Source of the DNA: Allorhizocola sp044869915
GTDB lineage: Bacteria > Actinomycetota > Actinomycetes > Mycobacteriales > Micromonosporaceae
NCBI GenBank assembly: GCA_044869915.1
Contig: JBIOYB010000111.1
Location: 1-21,957 of the forward strand
Length of the DNA: 21,957 nucleotides
Direction: 5' to 3'
Part shown: positions 15,326 through 21,957 of the stretch, in pieces
Numbering within the stretch: the stretch's first letter is position 1
How the letters are laid out: every line of letters begins with the position of its first letter
The notes under the pieces: generated by a model
What the model saw: only the letters and a program-made list of their open reading frames with translations
Databases searched by the model: none
What the model was told of the DNA's origin: nothing
Translations under genes and position numbers: made by a program

Positions 15326-18300
15326 TCATTGGAGCGGTGGCTGCCGTTGGTCGAGGTCGGTGAGGTGGGTACGGATACTGGGGACGCTGGTCTGGTCTTC
15401 CTCCGTATGGTCAGTGCCGAGGTTGGTGAGGATGTCCAGGGCGTGTTGCCAGTGTCGGCGGGCCTGGTCGTGCTGGTTGAGGGTGTGGTGGGCGTGGGCG
15501 AGGCCGTCGTGGGCGCGGGCTTGATCGGTGGGCTGGGCGAGGTCGGTCGCATACCGCAACGCCTGCGCATGGTGGGTCAGCGCCAGTTCGGGGTGGCCGG
15601 TGGCGTGATGCAGGCGGCCCAGGCCTTGAAGCGCTTCAAACTGCCAGTTGCTGCTGCCGATCTCATGAGCGAGATCGAAGACCTGCTGGTAGCAGTCGGC
15701 GGCGTGTTCGTGGCGGCCCTGCGCGCGGTGGATGTGGCCCAGGCCGTTGAGCGCCTGTAGTTCTCCATTGCGGTGGCCGATGTCCTGCGCGATCTGCAAC
15801 GCCAACCGGTAGTGGTCGCCGGCCTGCGCGTGACGGCCGAGCATCCGGTGGATGTGACCGAGTCCGTTGAGCGCCTGCAGTTCTCCATTGCGGTGGCCGA
15901 TGTCCTGCGCGATCTGCAACGCCAACCGGTAGTGGTCGCCGGCCTGCTCATGGTGGCCCAGCATCCTGCGGATATCGCCGAGTCCCTGCAACGCGTTGCG
16001 TTCGCCGACAAGGTCACCGACGTCTTGGGCTATGTGCAAAGCCCGCTGGTAGTGGTCGCCGGCCAGCTCATGGCGACCCAGCAACCAGTAGACGGTGCCC
16101 AGACCGTCCAGCGCGTCCAGTTCTCCGTTGTGGTCGCCGATGTCCTGGGCGATCTGCAAAGCCCGCCGGTAGTGGTCGCCGGACTGCTCGGCGCGGCCCA
16201 GCCTGCGGTGGACGTCGCCGAGCCCGTTGAGCGCCTCCAACTCGGCCTGGTGATTGCCGAAGCGCCGGGCGAGGTCGAAGGCATGCTGGTGCAGCGTGTG
16301 CGCGTCACGGTGACGGCCACGGGTGAGCAGATGACGGCCCAGGATGGCCGATAGTTGCCAGGTGTGCTCGGGCAGGTTGTGTGTGGCCGCGTGTTGTGCG
16401 GCGGCGAGCAGGTTGGCCAGTTCGGTGTCCAGCCACCGGTTGGCCCGGGCCCGGTCGGTCAGGTCCGGGGTGGGCGTGTCGACCGCTGGGACCGTGGGGC
16501 GGCGCTTGCGTTCGTGGGGATAGGCCGCGTCCATCGCCGTAGCGGCGGTGTGCCGATAGTGGTCCAGTAGCCGGTCCAACGCCGCCCGCCGTGGCGATTC
16601 GGTGGCCTCGCTTGTGGCGGTGTCGACGGCGTGTGCCCGGACCAGGTCGTGAAACCTATACCGGCCCGGGGTGGGTTCCTGCAGCAGATGGTGATCGACC
16701 AGTCCGTCCAGCAGCCGCCTCACCCCATCGAGCCCGGTTGCCGCCAGGGCGGCGGCCGCATACGGCTCGACATCCGGCCCGGGATGCAATCCCAGCAGTC
16801 GATACAGGCGCTGGGCGTCTGGAGACAGATATTGGTACGACAGGTGCAGCGCCACGCTCACGCTGCGCTGCCCGTCATCGAGAGCGGTCAGCCGCTGATC
16901 GAGACCACGTAGCCGTTGCGCCAGATCTGCCACCGTCCACGCTCGACGATGCTTGAGCCGGGCCGCAGCGATGCGGATCGCCAGTGGCAGCCCTCCGCAC
17001 AACTGCACCACCTCGACCAGCTCGGCCATCGAATCCGGGGTGTCGGCGATCAGCTCGGGCCGGTTGGCGGTCCGGATGAGCAGCTTGACGGCGTCCGCCT
17101 CCGGCAGCGTGTCCAGCGATACCACGTGCGTGGCCTCCAGCGCGGCAAGGCACCTTCGGCTGGTCACCAGCACCAGACATCCCGCCGCACCGGGTATCAG
17201 CGGCTGCACCTGCGCCTCCGCCGCGGCGTTGTCCAGCACGATCAGCATCCGCCTCCCGGCTAACACACTGCGCCACAACGCGGCGCGTTCCTCCAGTCCG
17301 GCCGGAATCCGTTCCCCCGGCACGCCGACATCGCGCAACAGCCGGTCCAACGCATCGGCCGGTCCCACCGGTGCCATACCCTCGGTGAACCCGTGTAGAT
17401 CCAGGAACAGTTGCCCGTCCGGGAACCGCCCGGCCAGCCGGCTGGCCGTGTGCACTGCCAGCGCGGTCTTGCCGATCCCGGCCATTCCGTCTATCGCCGA
17501 GATCATTACCGTCGGCCCCGCCGGCATCAGGTGCGAGTCCGTGGCCATCGCCAGCAGGTCCTCTAACTCCGCACCGCGGCCGGTGAACCACGTCGCGTCC
17601 CGCGGAAGCTGCTGCGGCCGAGGACCGGACACCGGCGTAGCCGGCGCGGGCTGCGCACGGCGTAACACCGCGAGGGTAAACCGTGCGGCTGCCTCGGCCG
17701 CATAGCCGCGCCATCGGTCATCCTTGCCCGCGTCGGCGAAGTCACTGACTCCTTTGACCAGCAGAAACCCGCTGCCGCCTCGATACGCCGCCAACGCCAC
17801 GCCCAGGCCCTCCATCTCCACGCCGATCGCCGCCGGCCACGCGTGACGTATCTCCTGCACACTGGCGATGTCGGCAAAGACCTTCTCCCCACTCAACACC
17901 GTGCCCACACGCACGCGGGGTGCGTCCTGCCCGCCCGGCCGTGGCGTGACAATCATCGGCGTCCACTCGTCGGCTGCGACGGCGTGTGCCGCGGCGAGCA
18001 GGTCAAAGTGTGGCCGGAAGGACTGATACCGCCGTTGCGGCCCATCGGCGGTGACCTTCGCCAGCTCGAAGCCCACCACCTGATCGGCCACCAGTACATC
18101 GCCAAGCTGCGGATCCTTGGCATGTCCGCCAATGCCCGCGGCGATCCCCACAAGGACAAGAAATCTCGGCCGCCAGGTCTCGATCACCTCACGGGCCGCC
18201 GCCGAGGCACCGACATTACCCATTCCCAGCAACGACACCACGGCAATGCGGAACGCGCCCCATGATGCGACATGGATATCACCTACCCCGCGGATGACCT

Positions 18301-18415
18301 CACAGTTCGCTTCCCCTACCGCGGCCAGGATGGCGGCCTTCTCCTCGGTCAACGCGGTCAAAACCACCACATCGACATCCGTAGAAGAATGCACTCTCTG
18401 ATCGGCAGCGGTCAC
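15326..18415 (-). CDS. NLR-like STAND protein: nucleoside phosphorylase-like (PNP/MTAN) - NB-ARC - TPR
   Basis: A 1029-aa, three-part protein. Residues 15-250 are a PNP_UDP/MTAN-like domain with GIAAGIGG, GVEMEG (Glu200, Glu202) and KGVSDFAD (Asp225), the usual nucleoside-binding and catalytic positions. Residues 275-560 are an NB-ARC ATPase: FTGR entry, P-loop GMAGIGKT (Lys316), Walker B RRMLIVLDNAA, then GGLPLAIRIAAARL and a winged-helix region ending YRFHDLVRAHA. From about 680 to the end are TPR units of 40 residues. This architecture is common in fungal NLRs and in bacterial STAND immune proteins, where related PNP-family effectors (Detocs-type ATP nucleosidases) destroy ATP on phage infection; the same activity here is inference. 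The GTG at 18415 is used; a GTG seven codons later (18394) is possible. It appears intact. Confidence 0.85.
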   Translation of the reverse strand: MTAADQRVHSSTDVDVVVLTALTEEKAAILAAVGEANCEVIRGVGDIHVASWGAFRIAVVSLLGMGNVGASAAAREVIETWRPRFLVLVGIAAGIGGHAKDPQLGDVLVADQVVGFELAKVTADGPQRRYQSFRPHFDLLAAAHAVAADEWTPMIVTPRPGGQDAPRVRVGTVLSGEKVFADIASVQEIRHAWPAAIGVEMEGLGVALAAYRGGSGFLLVKGVSDFADAGKDDRWRGYAAEAAARFTLAVLRRAQPAPATPVSGPRPQQLPRDATWFTGRGAELEDLLAMATDSHLMPAGPTVMISAIDGMAGIGKTALAVHTASRLAGRFPDGQLFLDLHGFTEGMAPVGPADALDRLLRDVGVPGERIPAGLEERAALWRSVLAGRRMLIVLDNAAAEAQVQPLIPGAAGCLVLVTSRRCLAALEATHVVSLDTLPEADAVKLLIRTANRPELIADTPDSMAELVEVVQLCGGLPLAIRIAAARLKHRRAWTVADLAQRLRGLDQRLTALDDGQRSVSVALHLSYQYLSPDAQRLYRLLGLHPGPDVEPYAAAALAATGLDGVRRLLDGLVDHHLLQEPTPGRYRFHDLVRAHAVDTATSEATESPRRAALDRLLDHYRHTAATAMDAAYPHERKRRPTVPAVDTPTPDLTDRARANRWLDTELANLLAAAQHAATHNLPEHTWQLSAILGRHLLTRGRHRDAHTLHQHAFDLARRFGNHQAELEALNGLGDVHRRLGRAEQSGDHYRRALQIAQDIGDHNGELDALDGLGTVYWLLGRHELAGDHYQRALHIAQDVGDLVGERNALQGLGDIRRMLGHHEQAGDHYRLALQIAQDIGHRNGELQALNGLGHIHRMLGRHAQAGDHYRLALQIAQDIGHRNGELQALNGLGHIHRAQGRHEHAADCYQQVFDLAHEIGSSNWQFEALQGLGRLHHATGHPELALTHHAQALRYATDLAQPTDQARAHDGLAHAHHTLNQHDQARRHWQHALDILTNLGTDHTEEDQTSVPSIRTHLTDLDQRQPPLQ
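15601..16320 (-). repeat. Six tandem 120-bp repeats encoding TPR units
   Basis: The DNA repeats with an exact 120-bp (40-codon) period. The two units covering 15721-15960 are nearly identical: 15759-15827 and 15879-15947 match over 69 consecutive bases. Outer units are more diverged. Lying inside the STAND gene, they encode consecutive TPRs (A-x-L-Q-I-A-Q-D-I-G-H-R-N-G-E-L-Q-A-L-N repeated). Confidence 0.92.
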
Positions 18416-18489
18416 ATCTACTTATTGTCGGTGGGCGAACAACCTCACAAATACCGCGCCGCCACCTGGGACCTCGAAGTTTGTATGTT

Positions 18490-18520
18490 CGGGATCAGAT
18501 GATCCCGTTCAGGATCCTGA
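18490..18520. promoter_or_regulatory. Palindromes upstream of the STAND gene
   Basis: CGGGATC (18490-18496) and GATCCCG (18501-18507) form an inverted repeat with a 4-nt spacer. The perfect 12-mer palindrome TCAGGATCCTGA (18509-18520) follows immediately. Together they lie 75-105 bp upstream of the STAND start at 18415 and could be operator sites. The gap 18416-18604 holds no other supported feature. Confidence 0.35.
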
Positions 18521-18604
18521 CTTGAATGAACGTGACGTGACCCGCGACCCGGCACCCACGCTTCCACAGCAAGCCGGACCGGGTTCGGCATCGGTGGCGG
18601 GACG

Positions 18605-19500
18605 TCAGGCTTCGGCTGCGCCCGTGTCGAGGACGGCTCTGCATTCGCGTAGCCGCTGGGCGAGTCCGGGGTGGGCCCGGTCAAGGCGGCCAAGATCGGT
18701 GCGGGTGTCCAGTAGCTGAGCCCACAACACACCTCTGCCCTGGTCGAGTAGCTCGACGGCAAGGCCGGGCGTGCCCGCTGCCAGAGTGCTCGCGGCAGCG
18801 TCGCCGGCCACCGAGCCGGCCTGCGTGTGCAGCAGGTGCCGCCGGTCGGCCACGGCGGCGCCCCGCCAGGCGAGCAGGGGAATCAGCCGCACCACAGTCT
18901 GGTAAGCCCCGCGGCCGCGGCGGCGGTATCCAGACGCGCGATGGCCGAAAGCGCGCCGCTGAGGTTGGCCAGGATCCAAGCCTTATCCGAGCCTGCTTGT
19001 GGTGCTGCTTGTGGTGCTGCTTGCGCGGCTCGCTCGTAGGCGGTTATGGCGGCGTCCAGATCGGCTGGATCACTCGAGTGGGCGTAACGGATCTGTAGCG
19101 CCATGCCGAGATTGGACAGATATCCGGGCAGGTCGGCATGGCCGGGCGGGGCACCCGCGACGGCGGCCGTGAGCAGATCGGCGGCGACATCGGCCCCGGC
19201 CGGATCACCCGTGGCCATCGCCTGCTCCAGCATCGCCGCCGCCACAACGGCGAACTGAGTGTGCTCTGCCTGGTCTTCTTGCCGCAACGCGAAATCCCGC
19301 CTTCCTCCACGCCGCTCACCTGCACCGTGACGGACAACAGGAAGGGCTGGCCGACCGCTCATGGACAGCCCGAGCAACAGATCATGAGGCCCATGGCTAC
19401 TCGTGGTGTCGGACACGCGGGTGGCCAGACCCCACACGATACGGCTGCGGGCGCTGATCGACACGAGCGTGCCGAACGACAGCGTCGGCCACTTGATCAC
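18605..19500 (-). pseudogene. Broken TPR protein of the actinobacterial TPR-CHAT type
   Basis: Frame one (GTG at 19500 to a stop at 18883) carries TPR-like text typical of these proteins (LPGYLSNLGMALQIRYA, DPADLDAAITAYERA). At about 18905 the homology moves to another frame: AYQTVVRLIPLLAWRG, then AVELLDQGRGVLWAQLLDTR, ending at 18605. Intact relatives have several more TPRs and then a C-terminal CHAT caspase-like domain; here the CHAT domain is absent. A frameshift, probably with loss of internal sequence, plus C-terminal truncation make it a pseudogene. The first 80 residues are not recognisable as TPR and their origin is unclear. The GTG is 3 nt beyond the MOSC stop, so the two were probably one transcript. 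Such TPR-CHAT proteins are often linked to defence or proteolytic signalling. Confidence 0.65.
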
Positions 19501-19503
19501 GAG

Positions 19504-20166
19504 CTACCGCCGCTGAGCAAGCCGCTGAGCGAGAGTCTCGCGCAGATCGTCGGGCAGCCCCTCGATCTCGACCAGCCCGGGCAGCAGATCCGGCTCGGTC
19601 ATGTACGCCCGAAACGCCTGCGCGATCGTCACCCCATGCGCCGGACGGTCCTCCACGGTCACCGGATCGCCGGCCCACACCTCACCCGGCTCTATCACGC
19701 GCAGATACGCGCCCGGGCGGTTGGCCCGGGTGAAGGTTTTCACCCAGCGCGGCTCGCCCATCTTGTGCTGGAACGTGACGCACGGGATGCGGCCGAAGGT
19801 CGGCTGCAGGACCAACTGTGGACCGATGCGCCACCGCTCGCCGATGACCGCGCCGTTGACATCGACCTCCTCGGTCGTCAGGTTCTCGCCGAAGAGCCCG
19901 TTGGCCAGCCGGCGGCTAAGCCGCGCCTGCCACCAGTCGTAGTCCTCCCGCGCGTATGCGTAAACGGCCTGATCGTCGCCGCCATGATGCTCGATGTCGA
20001 AGATCTGGTCACCGACCAGGCCACTATGCAGCCCGGTCGTCTTAGGCCCCGGCGCCCGCACGGTGACCAGGTGATCAACCGGCCGCTTGTTGATGCCCGT
20101 GAGACCAACGCCCTTGGCCGGGTTGGGCTCCGGCACCGCCAGATTGACCGAAACAATCCTGCTCAC
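19504..20166 (-). CDS. MOSC domain protein, YiiM-like
   Basis: This 220-aa protein begins at a GTG (20166) with VSRIVSVNLAVPEPNP and contains GINKRPV, the family-typical HHGGDDQAVYAYAREDYDWW, LANGLFGENLTTEEVDV, IGERWRIG and the conserved-cysteine segment GRIPCVTF. MOSC proteins handle sulfur carried on cysteine for molybdenum cofactor enzymes; the YiiM subgroup is linked to reduction of N-hydroxylated compounds. Cytoplasmic. The open frame continues upstream to 20574 but overlaps the divergent sigma factor gene and loses similarity, so the GTG at 20166 is preferred although only a weak AGGGTG precedes it. The 120-bp gap to the sigma factor gene should hold divergent promoters; none could be assigned confidently. 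Confidence 0.85.
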   Translation of the reverse strand: MSRIVSVNLAVPEPNPAKGVGLTGINKRPVDHLVTVRAPGPKTTGLHSGLVGDQIFDIEHHGGDDQAVYAYAREDYDWWQARLSRRLANGLFGENLTTEEVDVNGAVIGERWRIGPQLVLQPTFGRIPCVTFQHKMGEPRWVKTFTRANRPGAYLRVIEPGEVWAGDPVTVEDRPAHGVTIAQAFRAYMTEPDLLPGLVEIEGLPDDLRETLAQRLAQRR

Positions 20167-20286
20167 ACCCGGCACCCTAACCGCCCCGGCCACCACACGC
20201 CGCTCAATTTGGCAAGCCGCCGGGGCGCGGGCGGGGTTAGAGCACACTGGTGCAACCTGCAGCCCAGCCCGAAAGTGTGAACGAGC

Positions 20287-21366
20287 ATGACCACGACCGA
20301 CTTTACCGGCTTCTACCATGCTCACTTCGCGGACACGGTGACGCTGGTGTACTCCTTCACCGCGGACATGCCGGCAGCTCAAGACGTGGCACAGGAGGCG
20401 TTCGCGCGAGCGTGGCAGCGGTGGCCGGATGTGTCGGGCTATGACAACCCGCTGGCCTGGGTACGCCGCGTCTCGATCAACCTGGCGAATTCGCGCTGGC
20501 GGCGGCTGCGCACCGCGCGTAGCTTCCTCGAGCGACAGCGCGAGGAATACGAGGCGGAGCTCAACCCTGATCACGTTGCGGTGGTAGCCGCGCTGCGCAA
20601 GTTACCGCGCAACCATCGCGAAGCGATAGTGATGCACTATCTGGCCGACATGCCGATCGACGAGGTGGCACGGCATCTGGACGCGCCGCTGGGCACGGTC
20701 AAGTCGTGGTTGCACCGCGGCCGGGCGGCCCTGGCCGAGTCGCTGGTGATCGAATTGCCCGCGGTAACGACGCCGCCGGCCGATCGGATCATGAAGCGGG
20801 GAACGCAACGTCGGCGGATCAGAACGGCCCAGGTAGCAGCGGCGATGGCATTGGCGCTGGCCGGCACGTTGGTTGTGGTCGGCCTGCTGCGCAGTACGCC
20901 GGATCAGCCGCCGGTGGGACCGACGCCGAGCGTCAGCGTGTCCTTGCCGGCCGGGTGTCAGGCCGGGCAACTGCCGGTGAGCCTGCGCATGCCGGAGCAG
21001 GAGTCGGAGGTCCACGTGGACGTCTTCAACGCCACCGATGTCCAGGGCCTGGCGGCGGCGGTCGCCGATGACCTGCGCAACCGCAAGTTCGCCGTCGGCC
21101 GTGTCGACAACCAACCGGTCCAGCCTCGTGACGAGGTGGCCGTGATCCGGTACGGGCCGCGGACCATTGGCGCTGCTCACCTGCTCAACGCCTACACGCT
21201 CGACGAGGCAGCGATGGATTTCGACATCACCCGGATGACCGACACGGTGGATCTGGTCGTGGGCGGACGGTTCCGGCAGTTCGCGACACCAGCCGAGATG
21301 CACCAGGCCATCGCCGTCATGGGCCTGCCGAAGCTCCCACCGGGCACCTGTGCCCTGCCGCAGTGA
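20287..21366 (+). CDS. ECF sigma factor fused to a transmembrane helix and LytR_C-like extracytoplasmic domain
   Basis: A 359-aa protein. Residues 5-75 are sigma region 2 (FADTVTLVYSFT, DVAQEAFARAWQRWP, NPLAWVRRVSINLANSRWRR). Residues 92-152 are region 4 (LRKLPRNHREAIVMHYLADM, GTVKSWLHRGRAALAE). A positively charged stretch (KRGTQRRRIR) precedes one membrane helix (about 182-201). After a Pro-rich linker, residues 241-310 resemble the LytR_C domain: HVDVFNATDVQGLAAAVADD, then VAVIRYGP and AAHLLNAY. Topology would put the sigma regions inside and the LytR_C-like part outside. LytR_C occurs in cell-envelope attachment enzymes, so cell-wall sensing is a reasonable inference. No separate anti-sigma gene follows. 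The ATG at 20287 has only a weak purine-rich upstream site. Confidence 0.82.
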   Translation: MTTTDFTGFYHAHFADTVTLVYSFTADMPAAQDVAQEAFARAWQRWPDVSGYDNPLAWVRRVSINLANSRWRRLRTARSFLERQREEYEAELNPDHVAVVAALRKLPRNHREAIVMHYLADMPIDEVARHLDAPLGTVKSWLHRGRAALAESLVIELPAVTTPPADRIMKRGTQRRRIRTAQVAAAMALALAGTLVVVGLLRSTPDQPPVGPTPSVSVSLPAGCQAGQLPVSLRMPEQESEVHVDVFNATDVQGLAAAVADDLRNRKFAVGRVDNQPVQPRDEVAVIRYGPRTIGAAHLLNAYTLDEAAMDFDITRMTDTVDLVVGGRFRQFATPAEMHQAIAVMGLPKLPPGTCALPQ

Positions 21367-21697
21367 CGTGCCCACCACTTTCGGTCAGCGCCAGGCCCGT
21401 CGAGCGGTCTCTGCCTTCGGGTCTGGCCCCACCACATTTGACCGGATCCGCAGTTTCGACCTCGGCGTTCCCGTAGGGCACCCCATTGAGACGTGGAGGT
21501 CTACATTGCCAGATCCGAATGGGTGCGAGATCAACCGCCGTGGTCCTTGCCGCCGGCAAGCGCGATCGTGCTGGGCGGCGGGATGCTCCGGTCCGGCGGC
21601 GAGGCATTCCTGAGCCGGGTGCCGGGTCATCCCATACCGCCTTCGGATAGGGGCGTGCTGTGATCGGCTTCTATGGGATTGTTGGCGTCCCGTTGAG
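21367..21697. other. 331-bp intergenic region between convergent genes, nothing assignable
   Basis: The sigma factor gene and the aldehyde dehydrogenase gene converge here. Overlapping frames are open on both strands, but none has a ribosome binding site or recognisable motif. No convincing terminator hairpin was found, only weak GC-rich dyads. It may contain a decayed gene remnant; I cannot identify one. Confidence 0.4.
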
Positions 21698-21957
21698 CTA
21701 TTGGCCCGCTGACGAGATGTTAAGGAAGATCGGTTTGAGGTGGGTGAAGAAGAGGATGCCGGCATCGGCGCCCTCGTATTCGCCCCGCCCGCTGTTCTTG
21801 CGTCCGCCGCCCGGCACGGACATGTCGCCGACCGACGTGGGGACGTTGACGCCTACCCGGCCCGCGTCTACCGCCCGCGCGAACCTGAGCGCATCCTCCT
21901 GTGTCCGCGTGAAGATGGCCGCGCAAAGCCCGTAGTTTGTCCCGTTGGCGAGCGCGA
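21698..21957 (-). CDS. Aldehyde dehydrogenase, C-terminal fragment (5' end beyond window)
   Basis: The last 85 codons of a gene entering from the right edge and ending at TAG (21700-21698). The text NGTNYGLCAAIFTRTQEDA, GRVGVNVP and GGRKNSGRGEYEG is the typical C-terminal part of NAD(P)-dependent aldehyde dehydrogenases: the NG-x-x-YGL strand, the V-G-x-V-x-V-N loop and the GG-x-K-x-SG-x-G oligomerisation motif. The catalytic Cys and cofactor-binding Glu lie outside the window, so substrate class (for example methylmalonate-semialdehyde or a general aldehyde) and activity cannot be judged. Confidence 0.82.
   Translation of the reverse strand, partial: ALANGTNYGLCAAIFTRTQEDALRFARAVDAGRVGVNVPTSVGDMSVPGGGRKNSGRGEYEGADAGILFFTHLKPIFLNISSAGQ

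Noticed and set aside
14303..15760. 485-aa plus-strand open frame
   Set aside because: Very rich in Gln, His, Arg and Pro, antisense to DUF4184 and the STAND gene, and without a domain pattern.
15601..16320. CRISPR-like array
   Set aside because: The repeats are 120 bp with no unique spacers and encode TPRs in frame.
19138..20280. 380-aa plus-strand open frame
   Set aside because: Antisense to the MOSC gene, whose conserved motifs fix the coding strand.

Overview
This window is GC-rich DNA from an actinomycete. The evidence is strong G/C bias at third codon positions, GTG and TTG starts, a SARP/AfsR-type regulator, a CBM2 cellulose-binding module, a CebR/CelR-type operator and an actinobacterial GH15 trehalase-like enzyme. 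Genus cannot be decided from the sequence. No rRNA, tRNA, CRISPR array, insertion sequence or phage module was seen.

Layout. 1-1817 (-): GH15 trehalase/glucoamylase-like enzyme cut by the window edge. 2136-4724 (+): a promoter and CebR-type operator lead into a secreted animal-type heme peroxidase with a C-terminal CBM2, closed by a terminator hairpin. 4921-6664 (+): a MerR-type promoter drives a two-gene unit, a HEAT-repeat protein and a MerR regulator with its own HEAT repeats. 6892-8283 (+): BBE-type FAD oxidoreductase. 8361-9194 (-): M15-like cell-wall peptidase candidate.

9280-14235 is the most unusual part. A broken SARP/AfsR gene (-) lies divergent from a tightly coupled operon (+): TlpA/MauD-type thioredoxin, ABC exporter, S26 signal peptidase and a 62-residue peptide with six cysteines. 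I read this as a cluster for a ribosomally made, disulfide-bonded secreted peptide. SARP-style direct repeats precede the operon. The AfsR and ABC genes each appear to carry a large internal deletion and the signal peptidase gene a frameshift, so this copy is probably decaying, although its peptide gene is intact.

14453-15250 (-): DUF4184 membrane protein. 15326-18415 (-): a 1029-aa NLR-like STAND protein (nucleoside-phosphorylase-like domain, NB-ARC, TPR), a good candidate for an anti-phage ATP-depleting sensor, with a highly homogeneous TPR array. 18605-19500 (-): broken TPR (CHAT-type) gene. 19504-20166 (-): MOSC protein. 20287-21366 (+): ECF sigma factor fused to a membrane helix and a LytR_C-like domain. 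21698-21957 (-): C-terminus of an aldehyde dehydrogenase.

The outer genes look intact and metabolic or regulatory, while 9.3-19.5 kb looks like accessory DNA with repeated gene damage.
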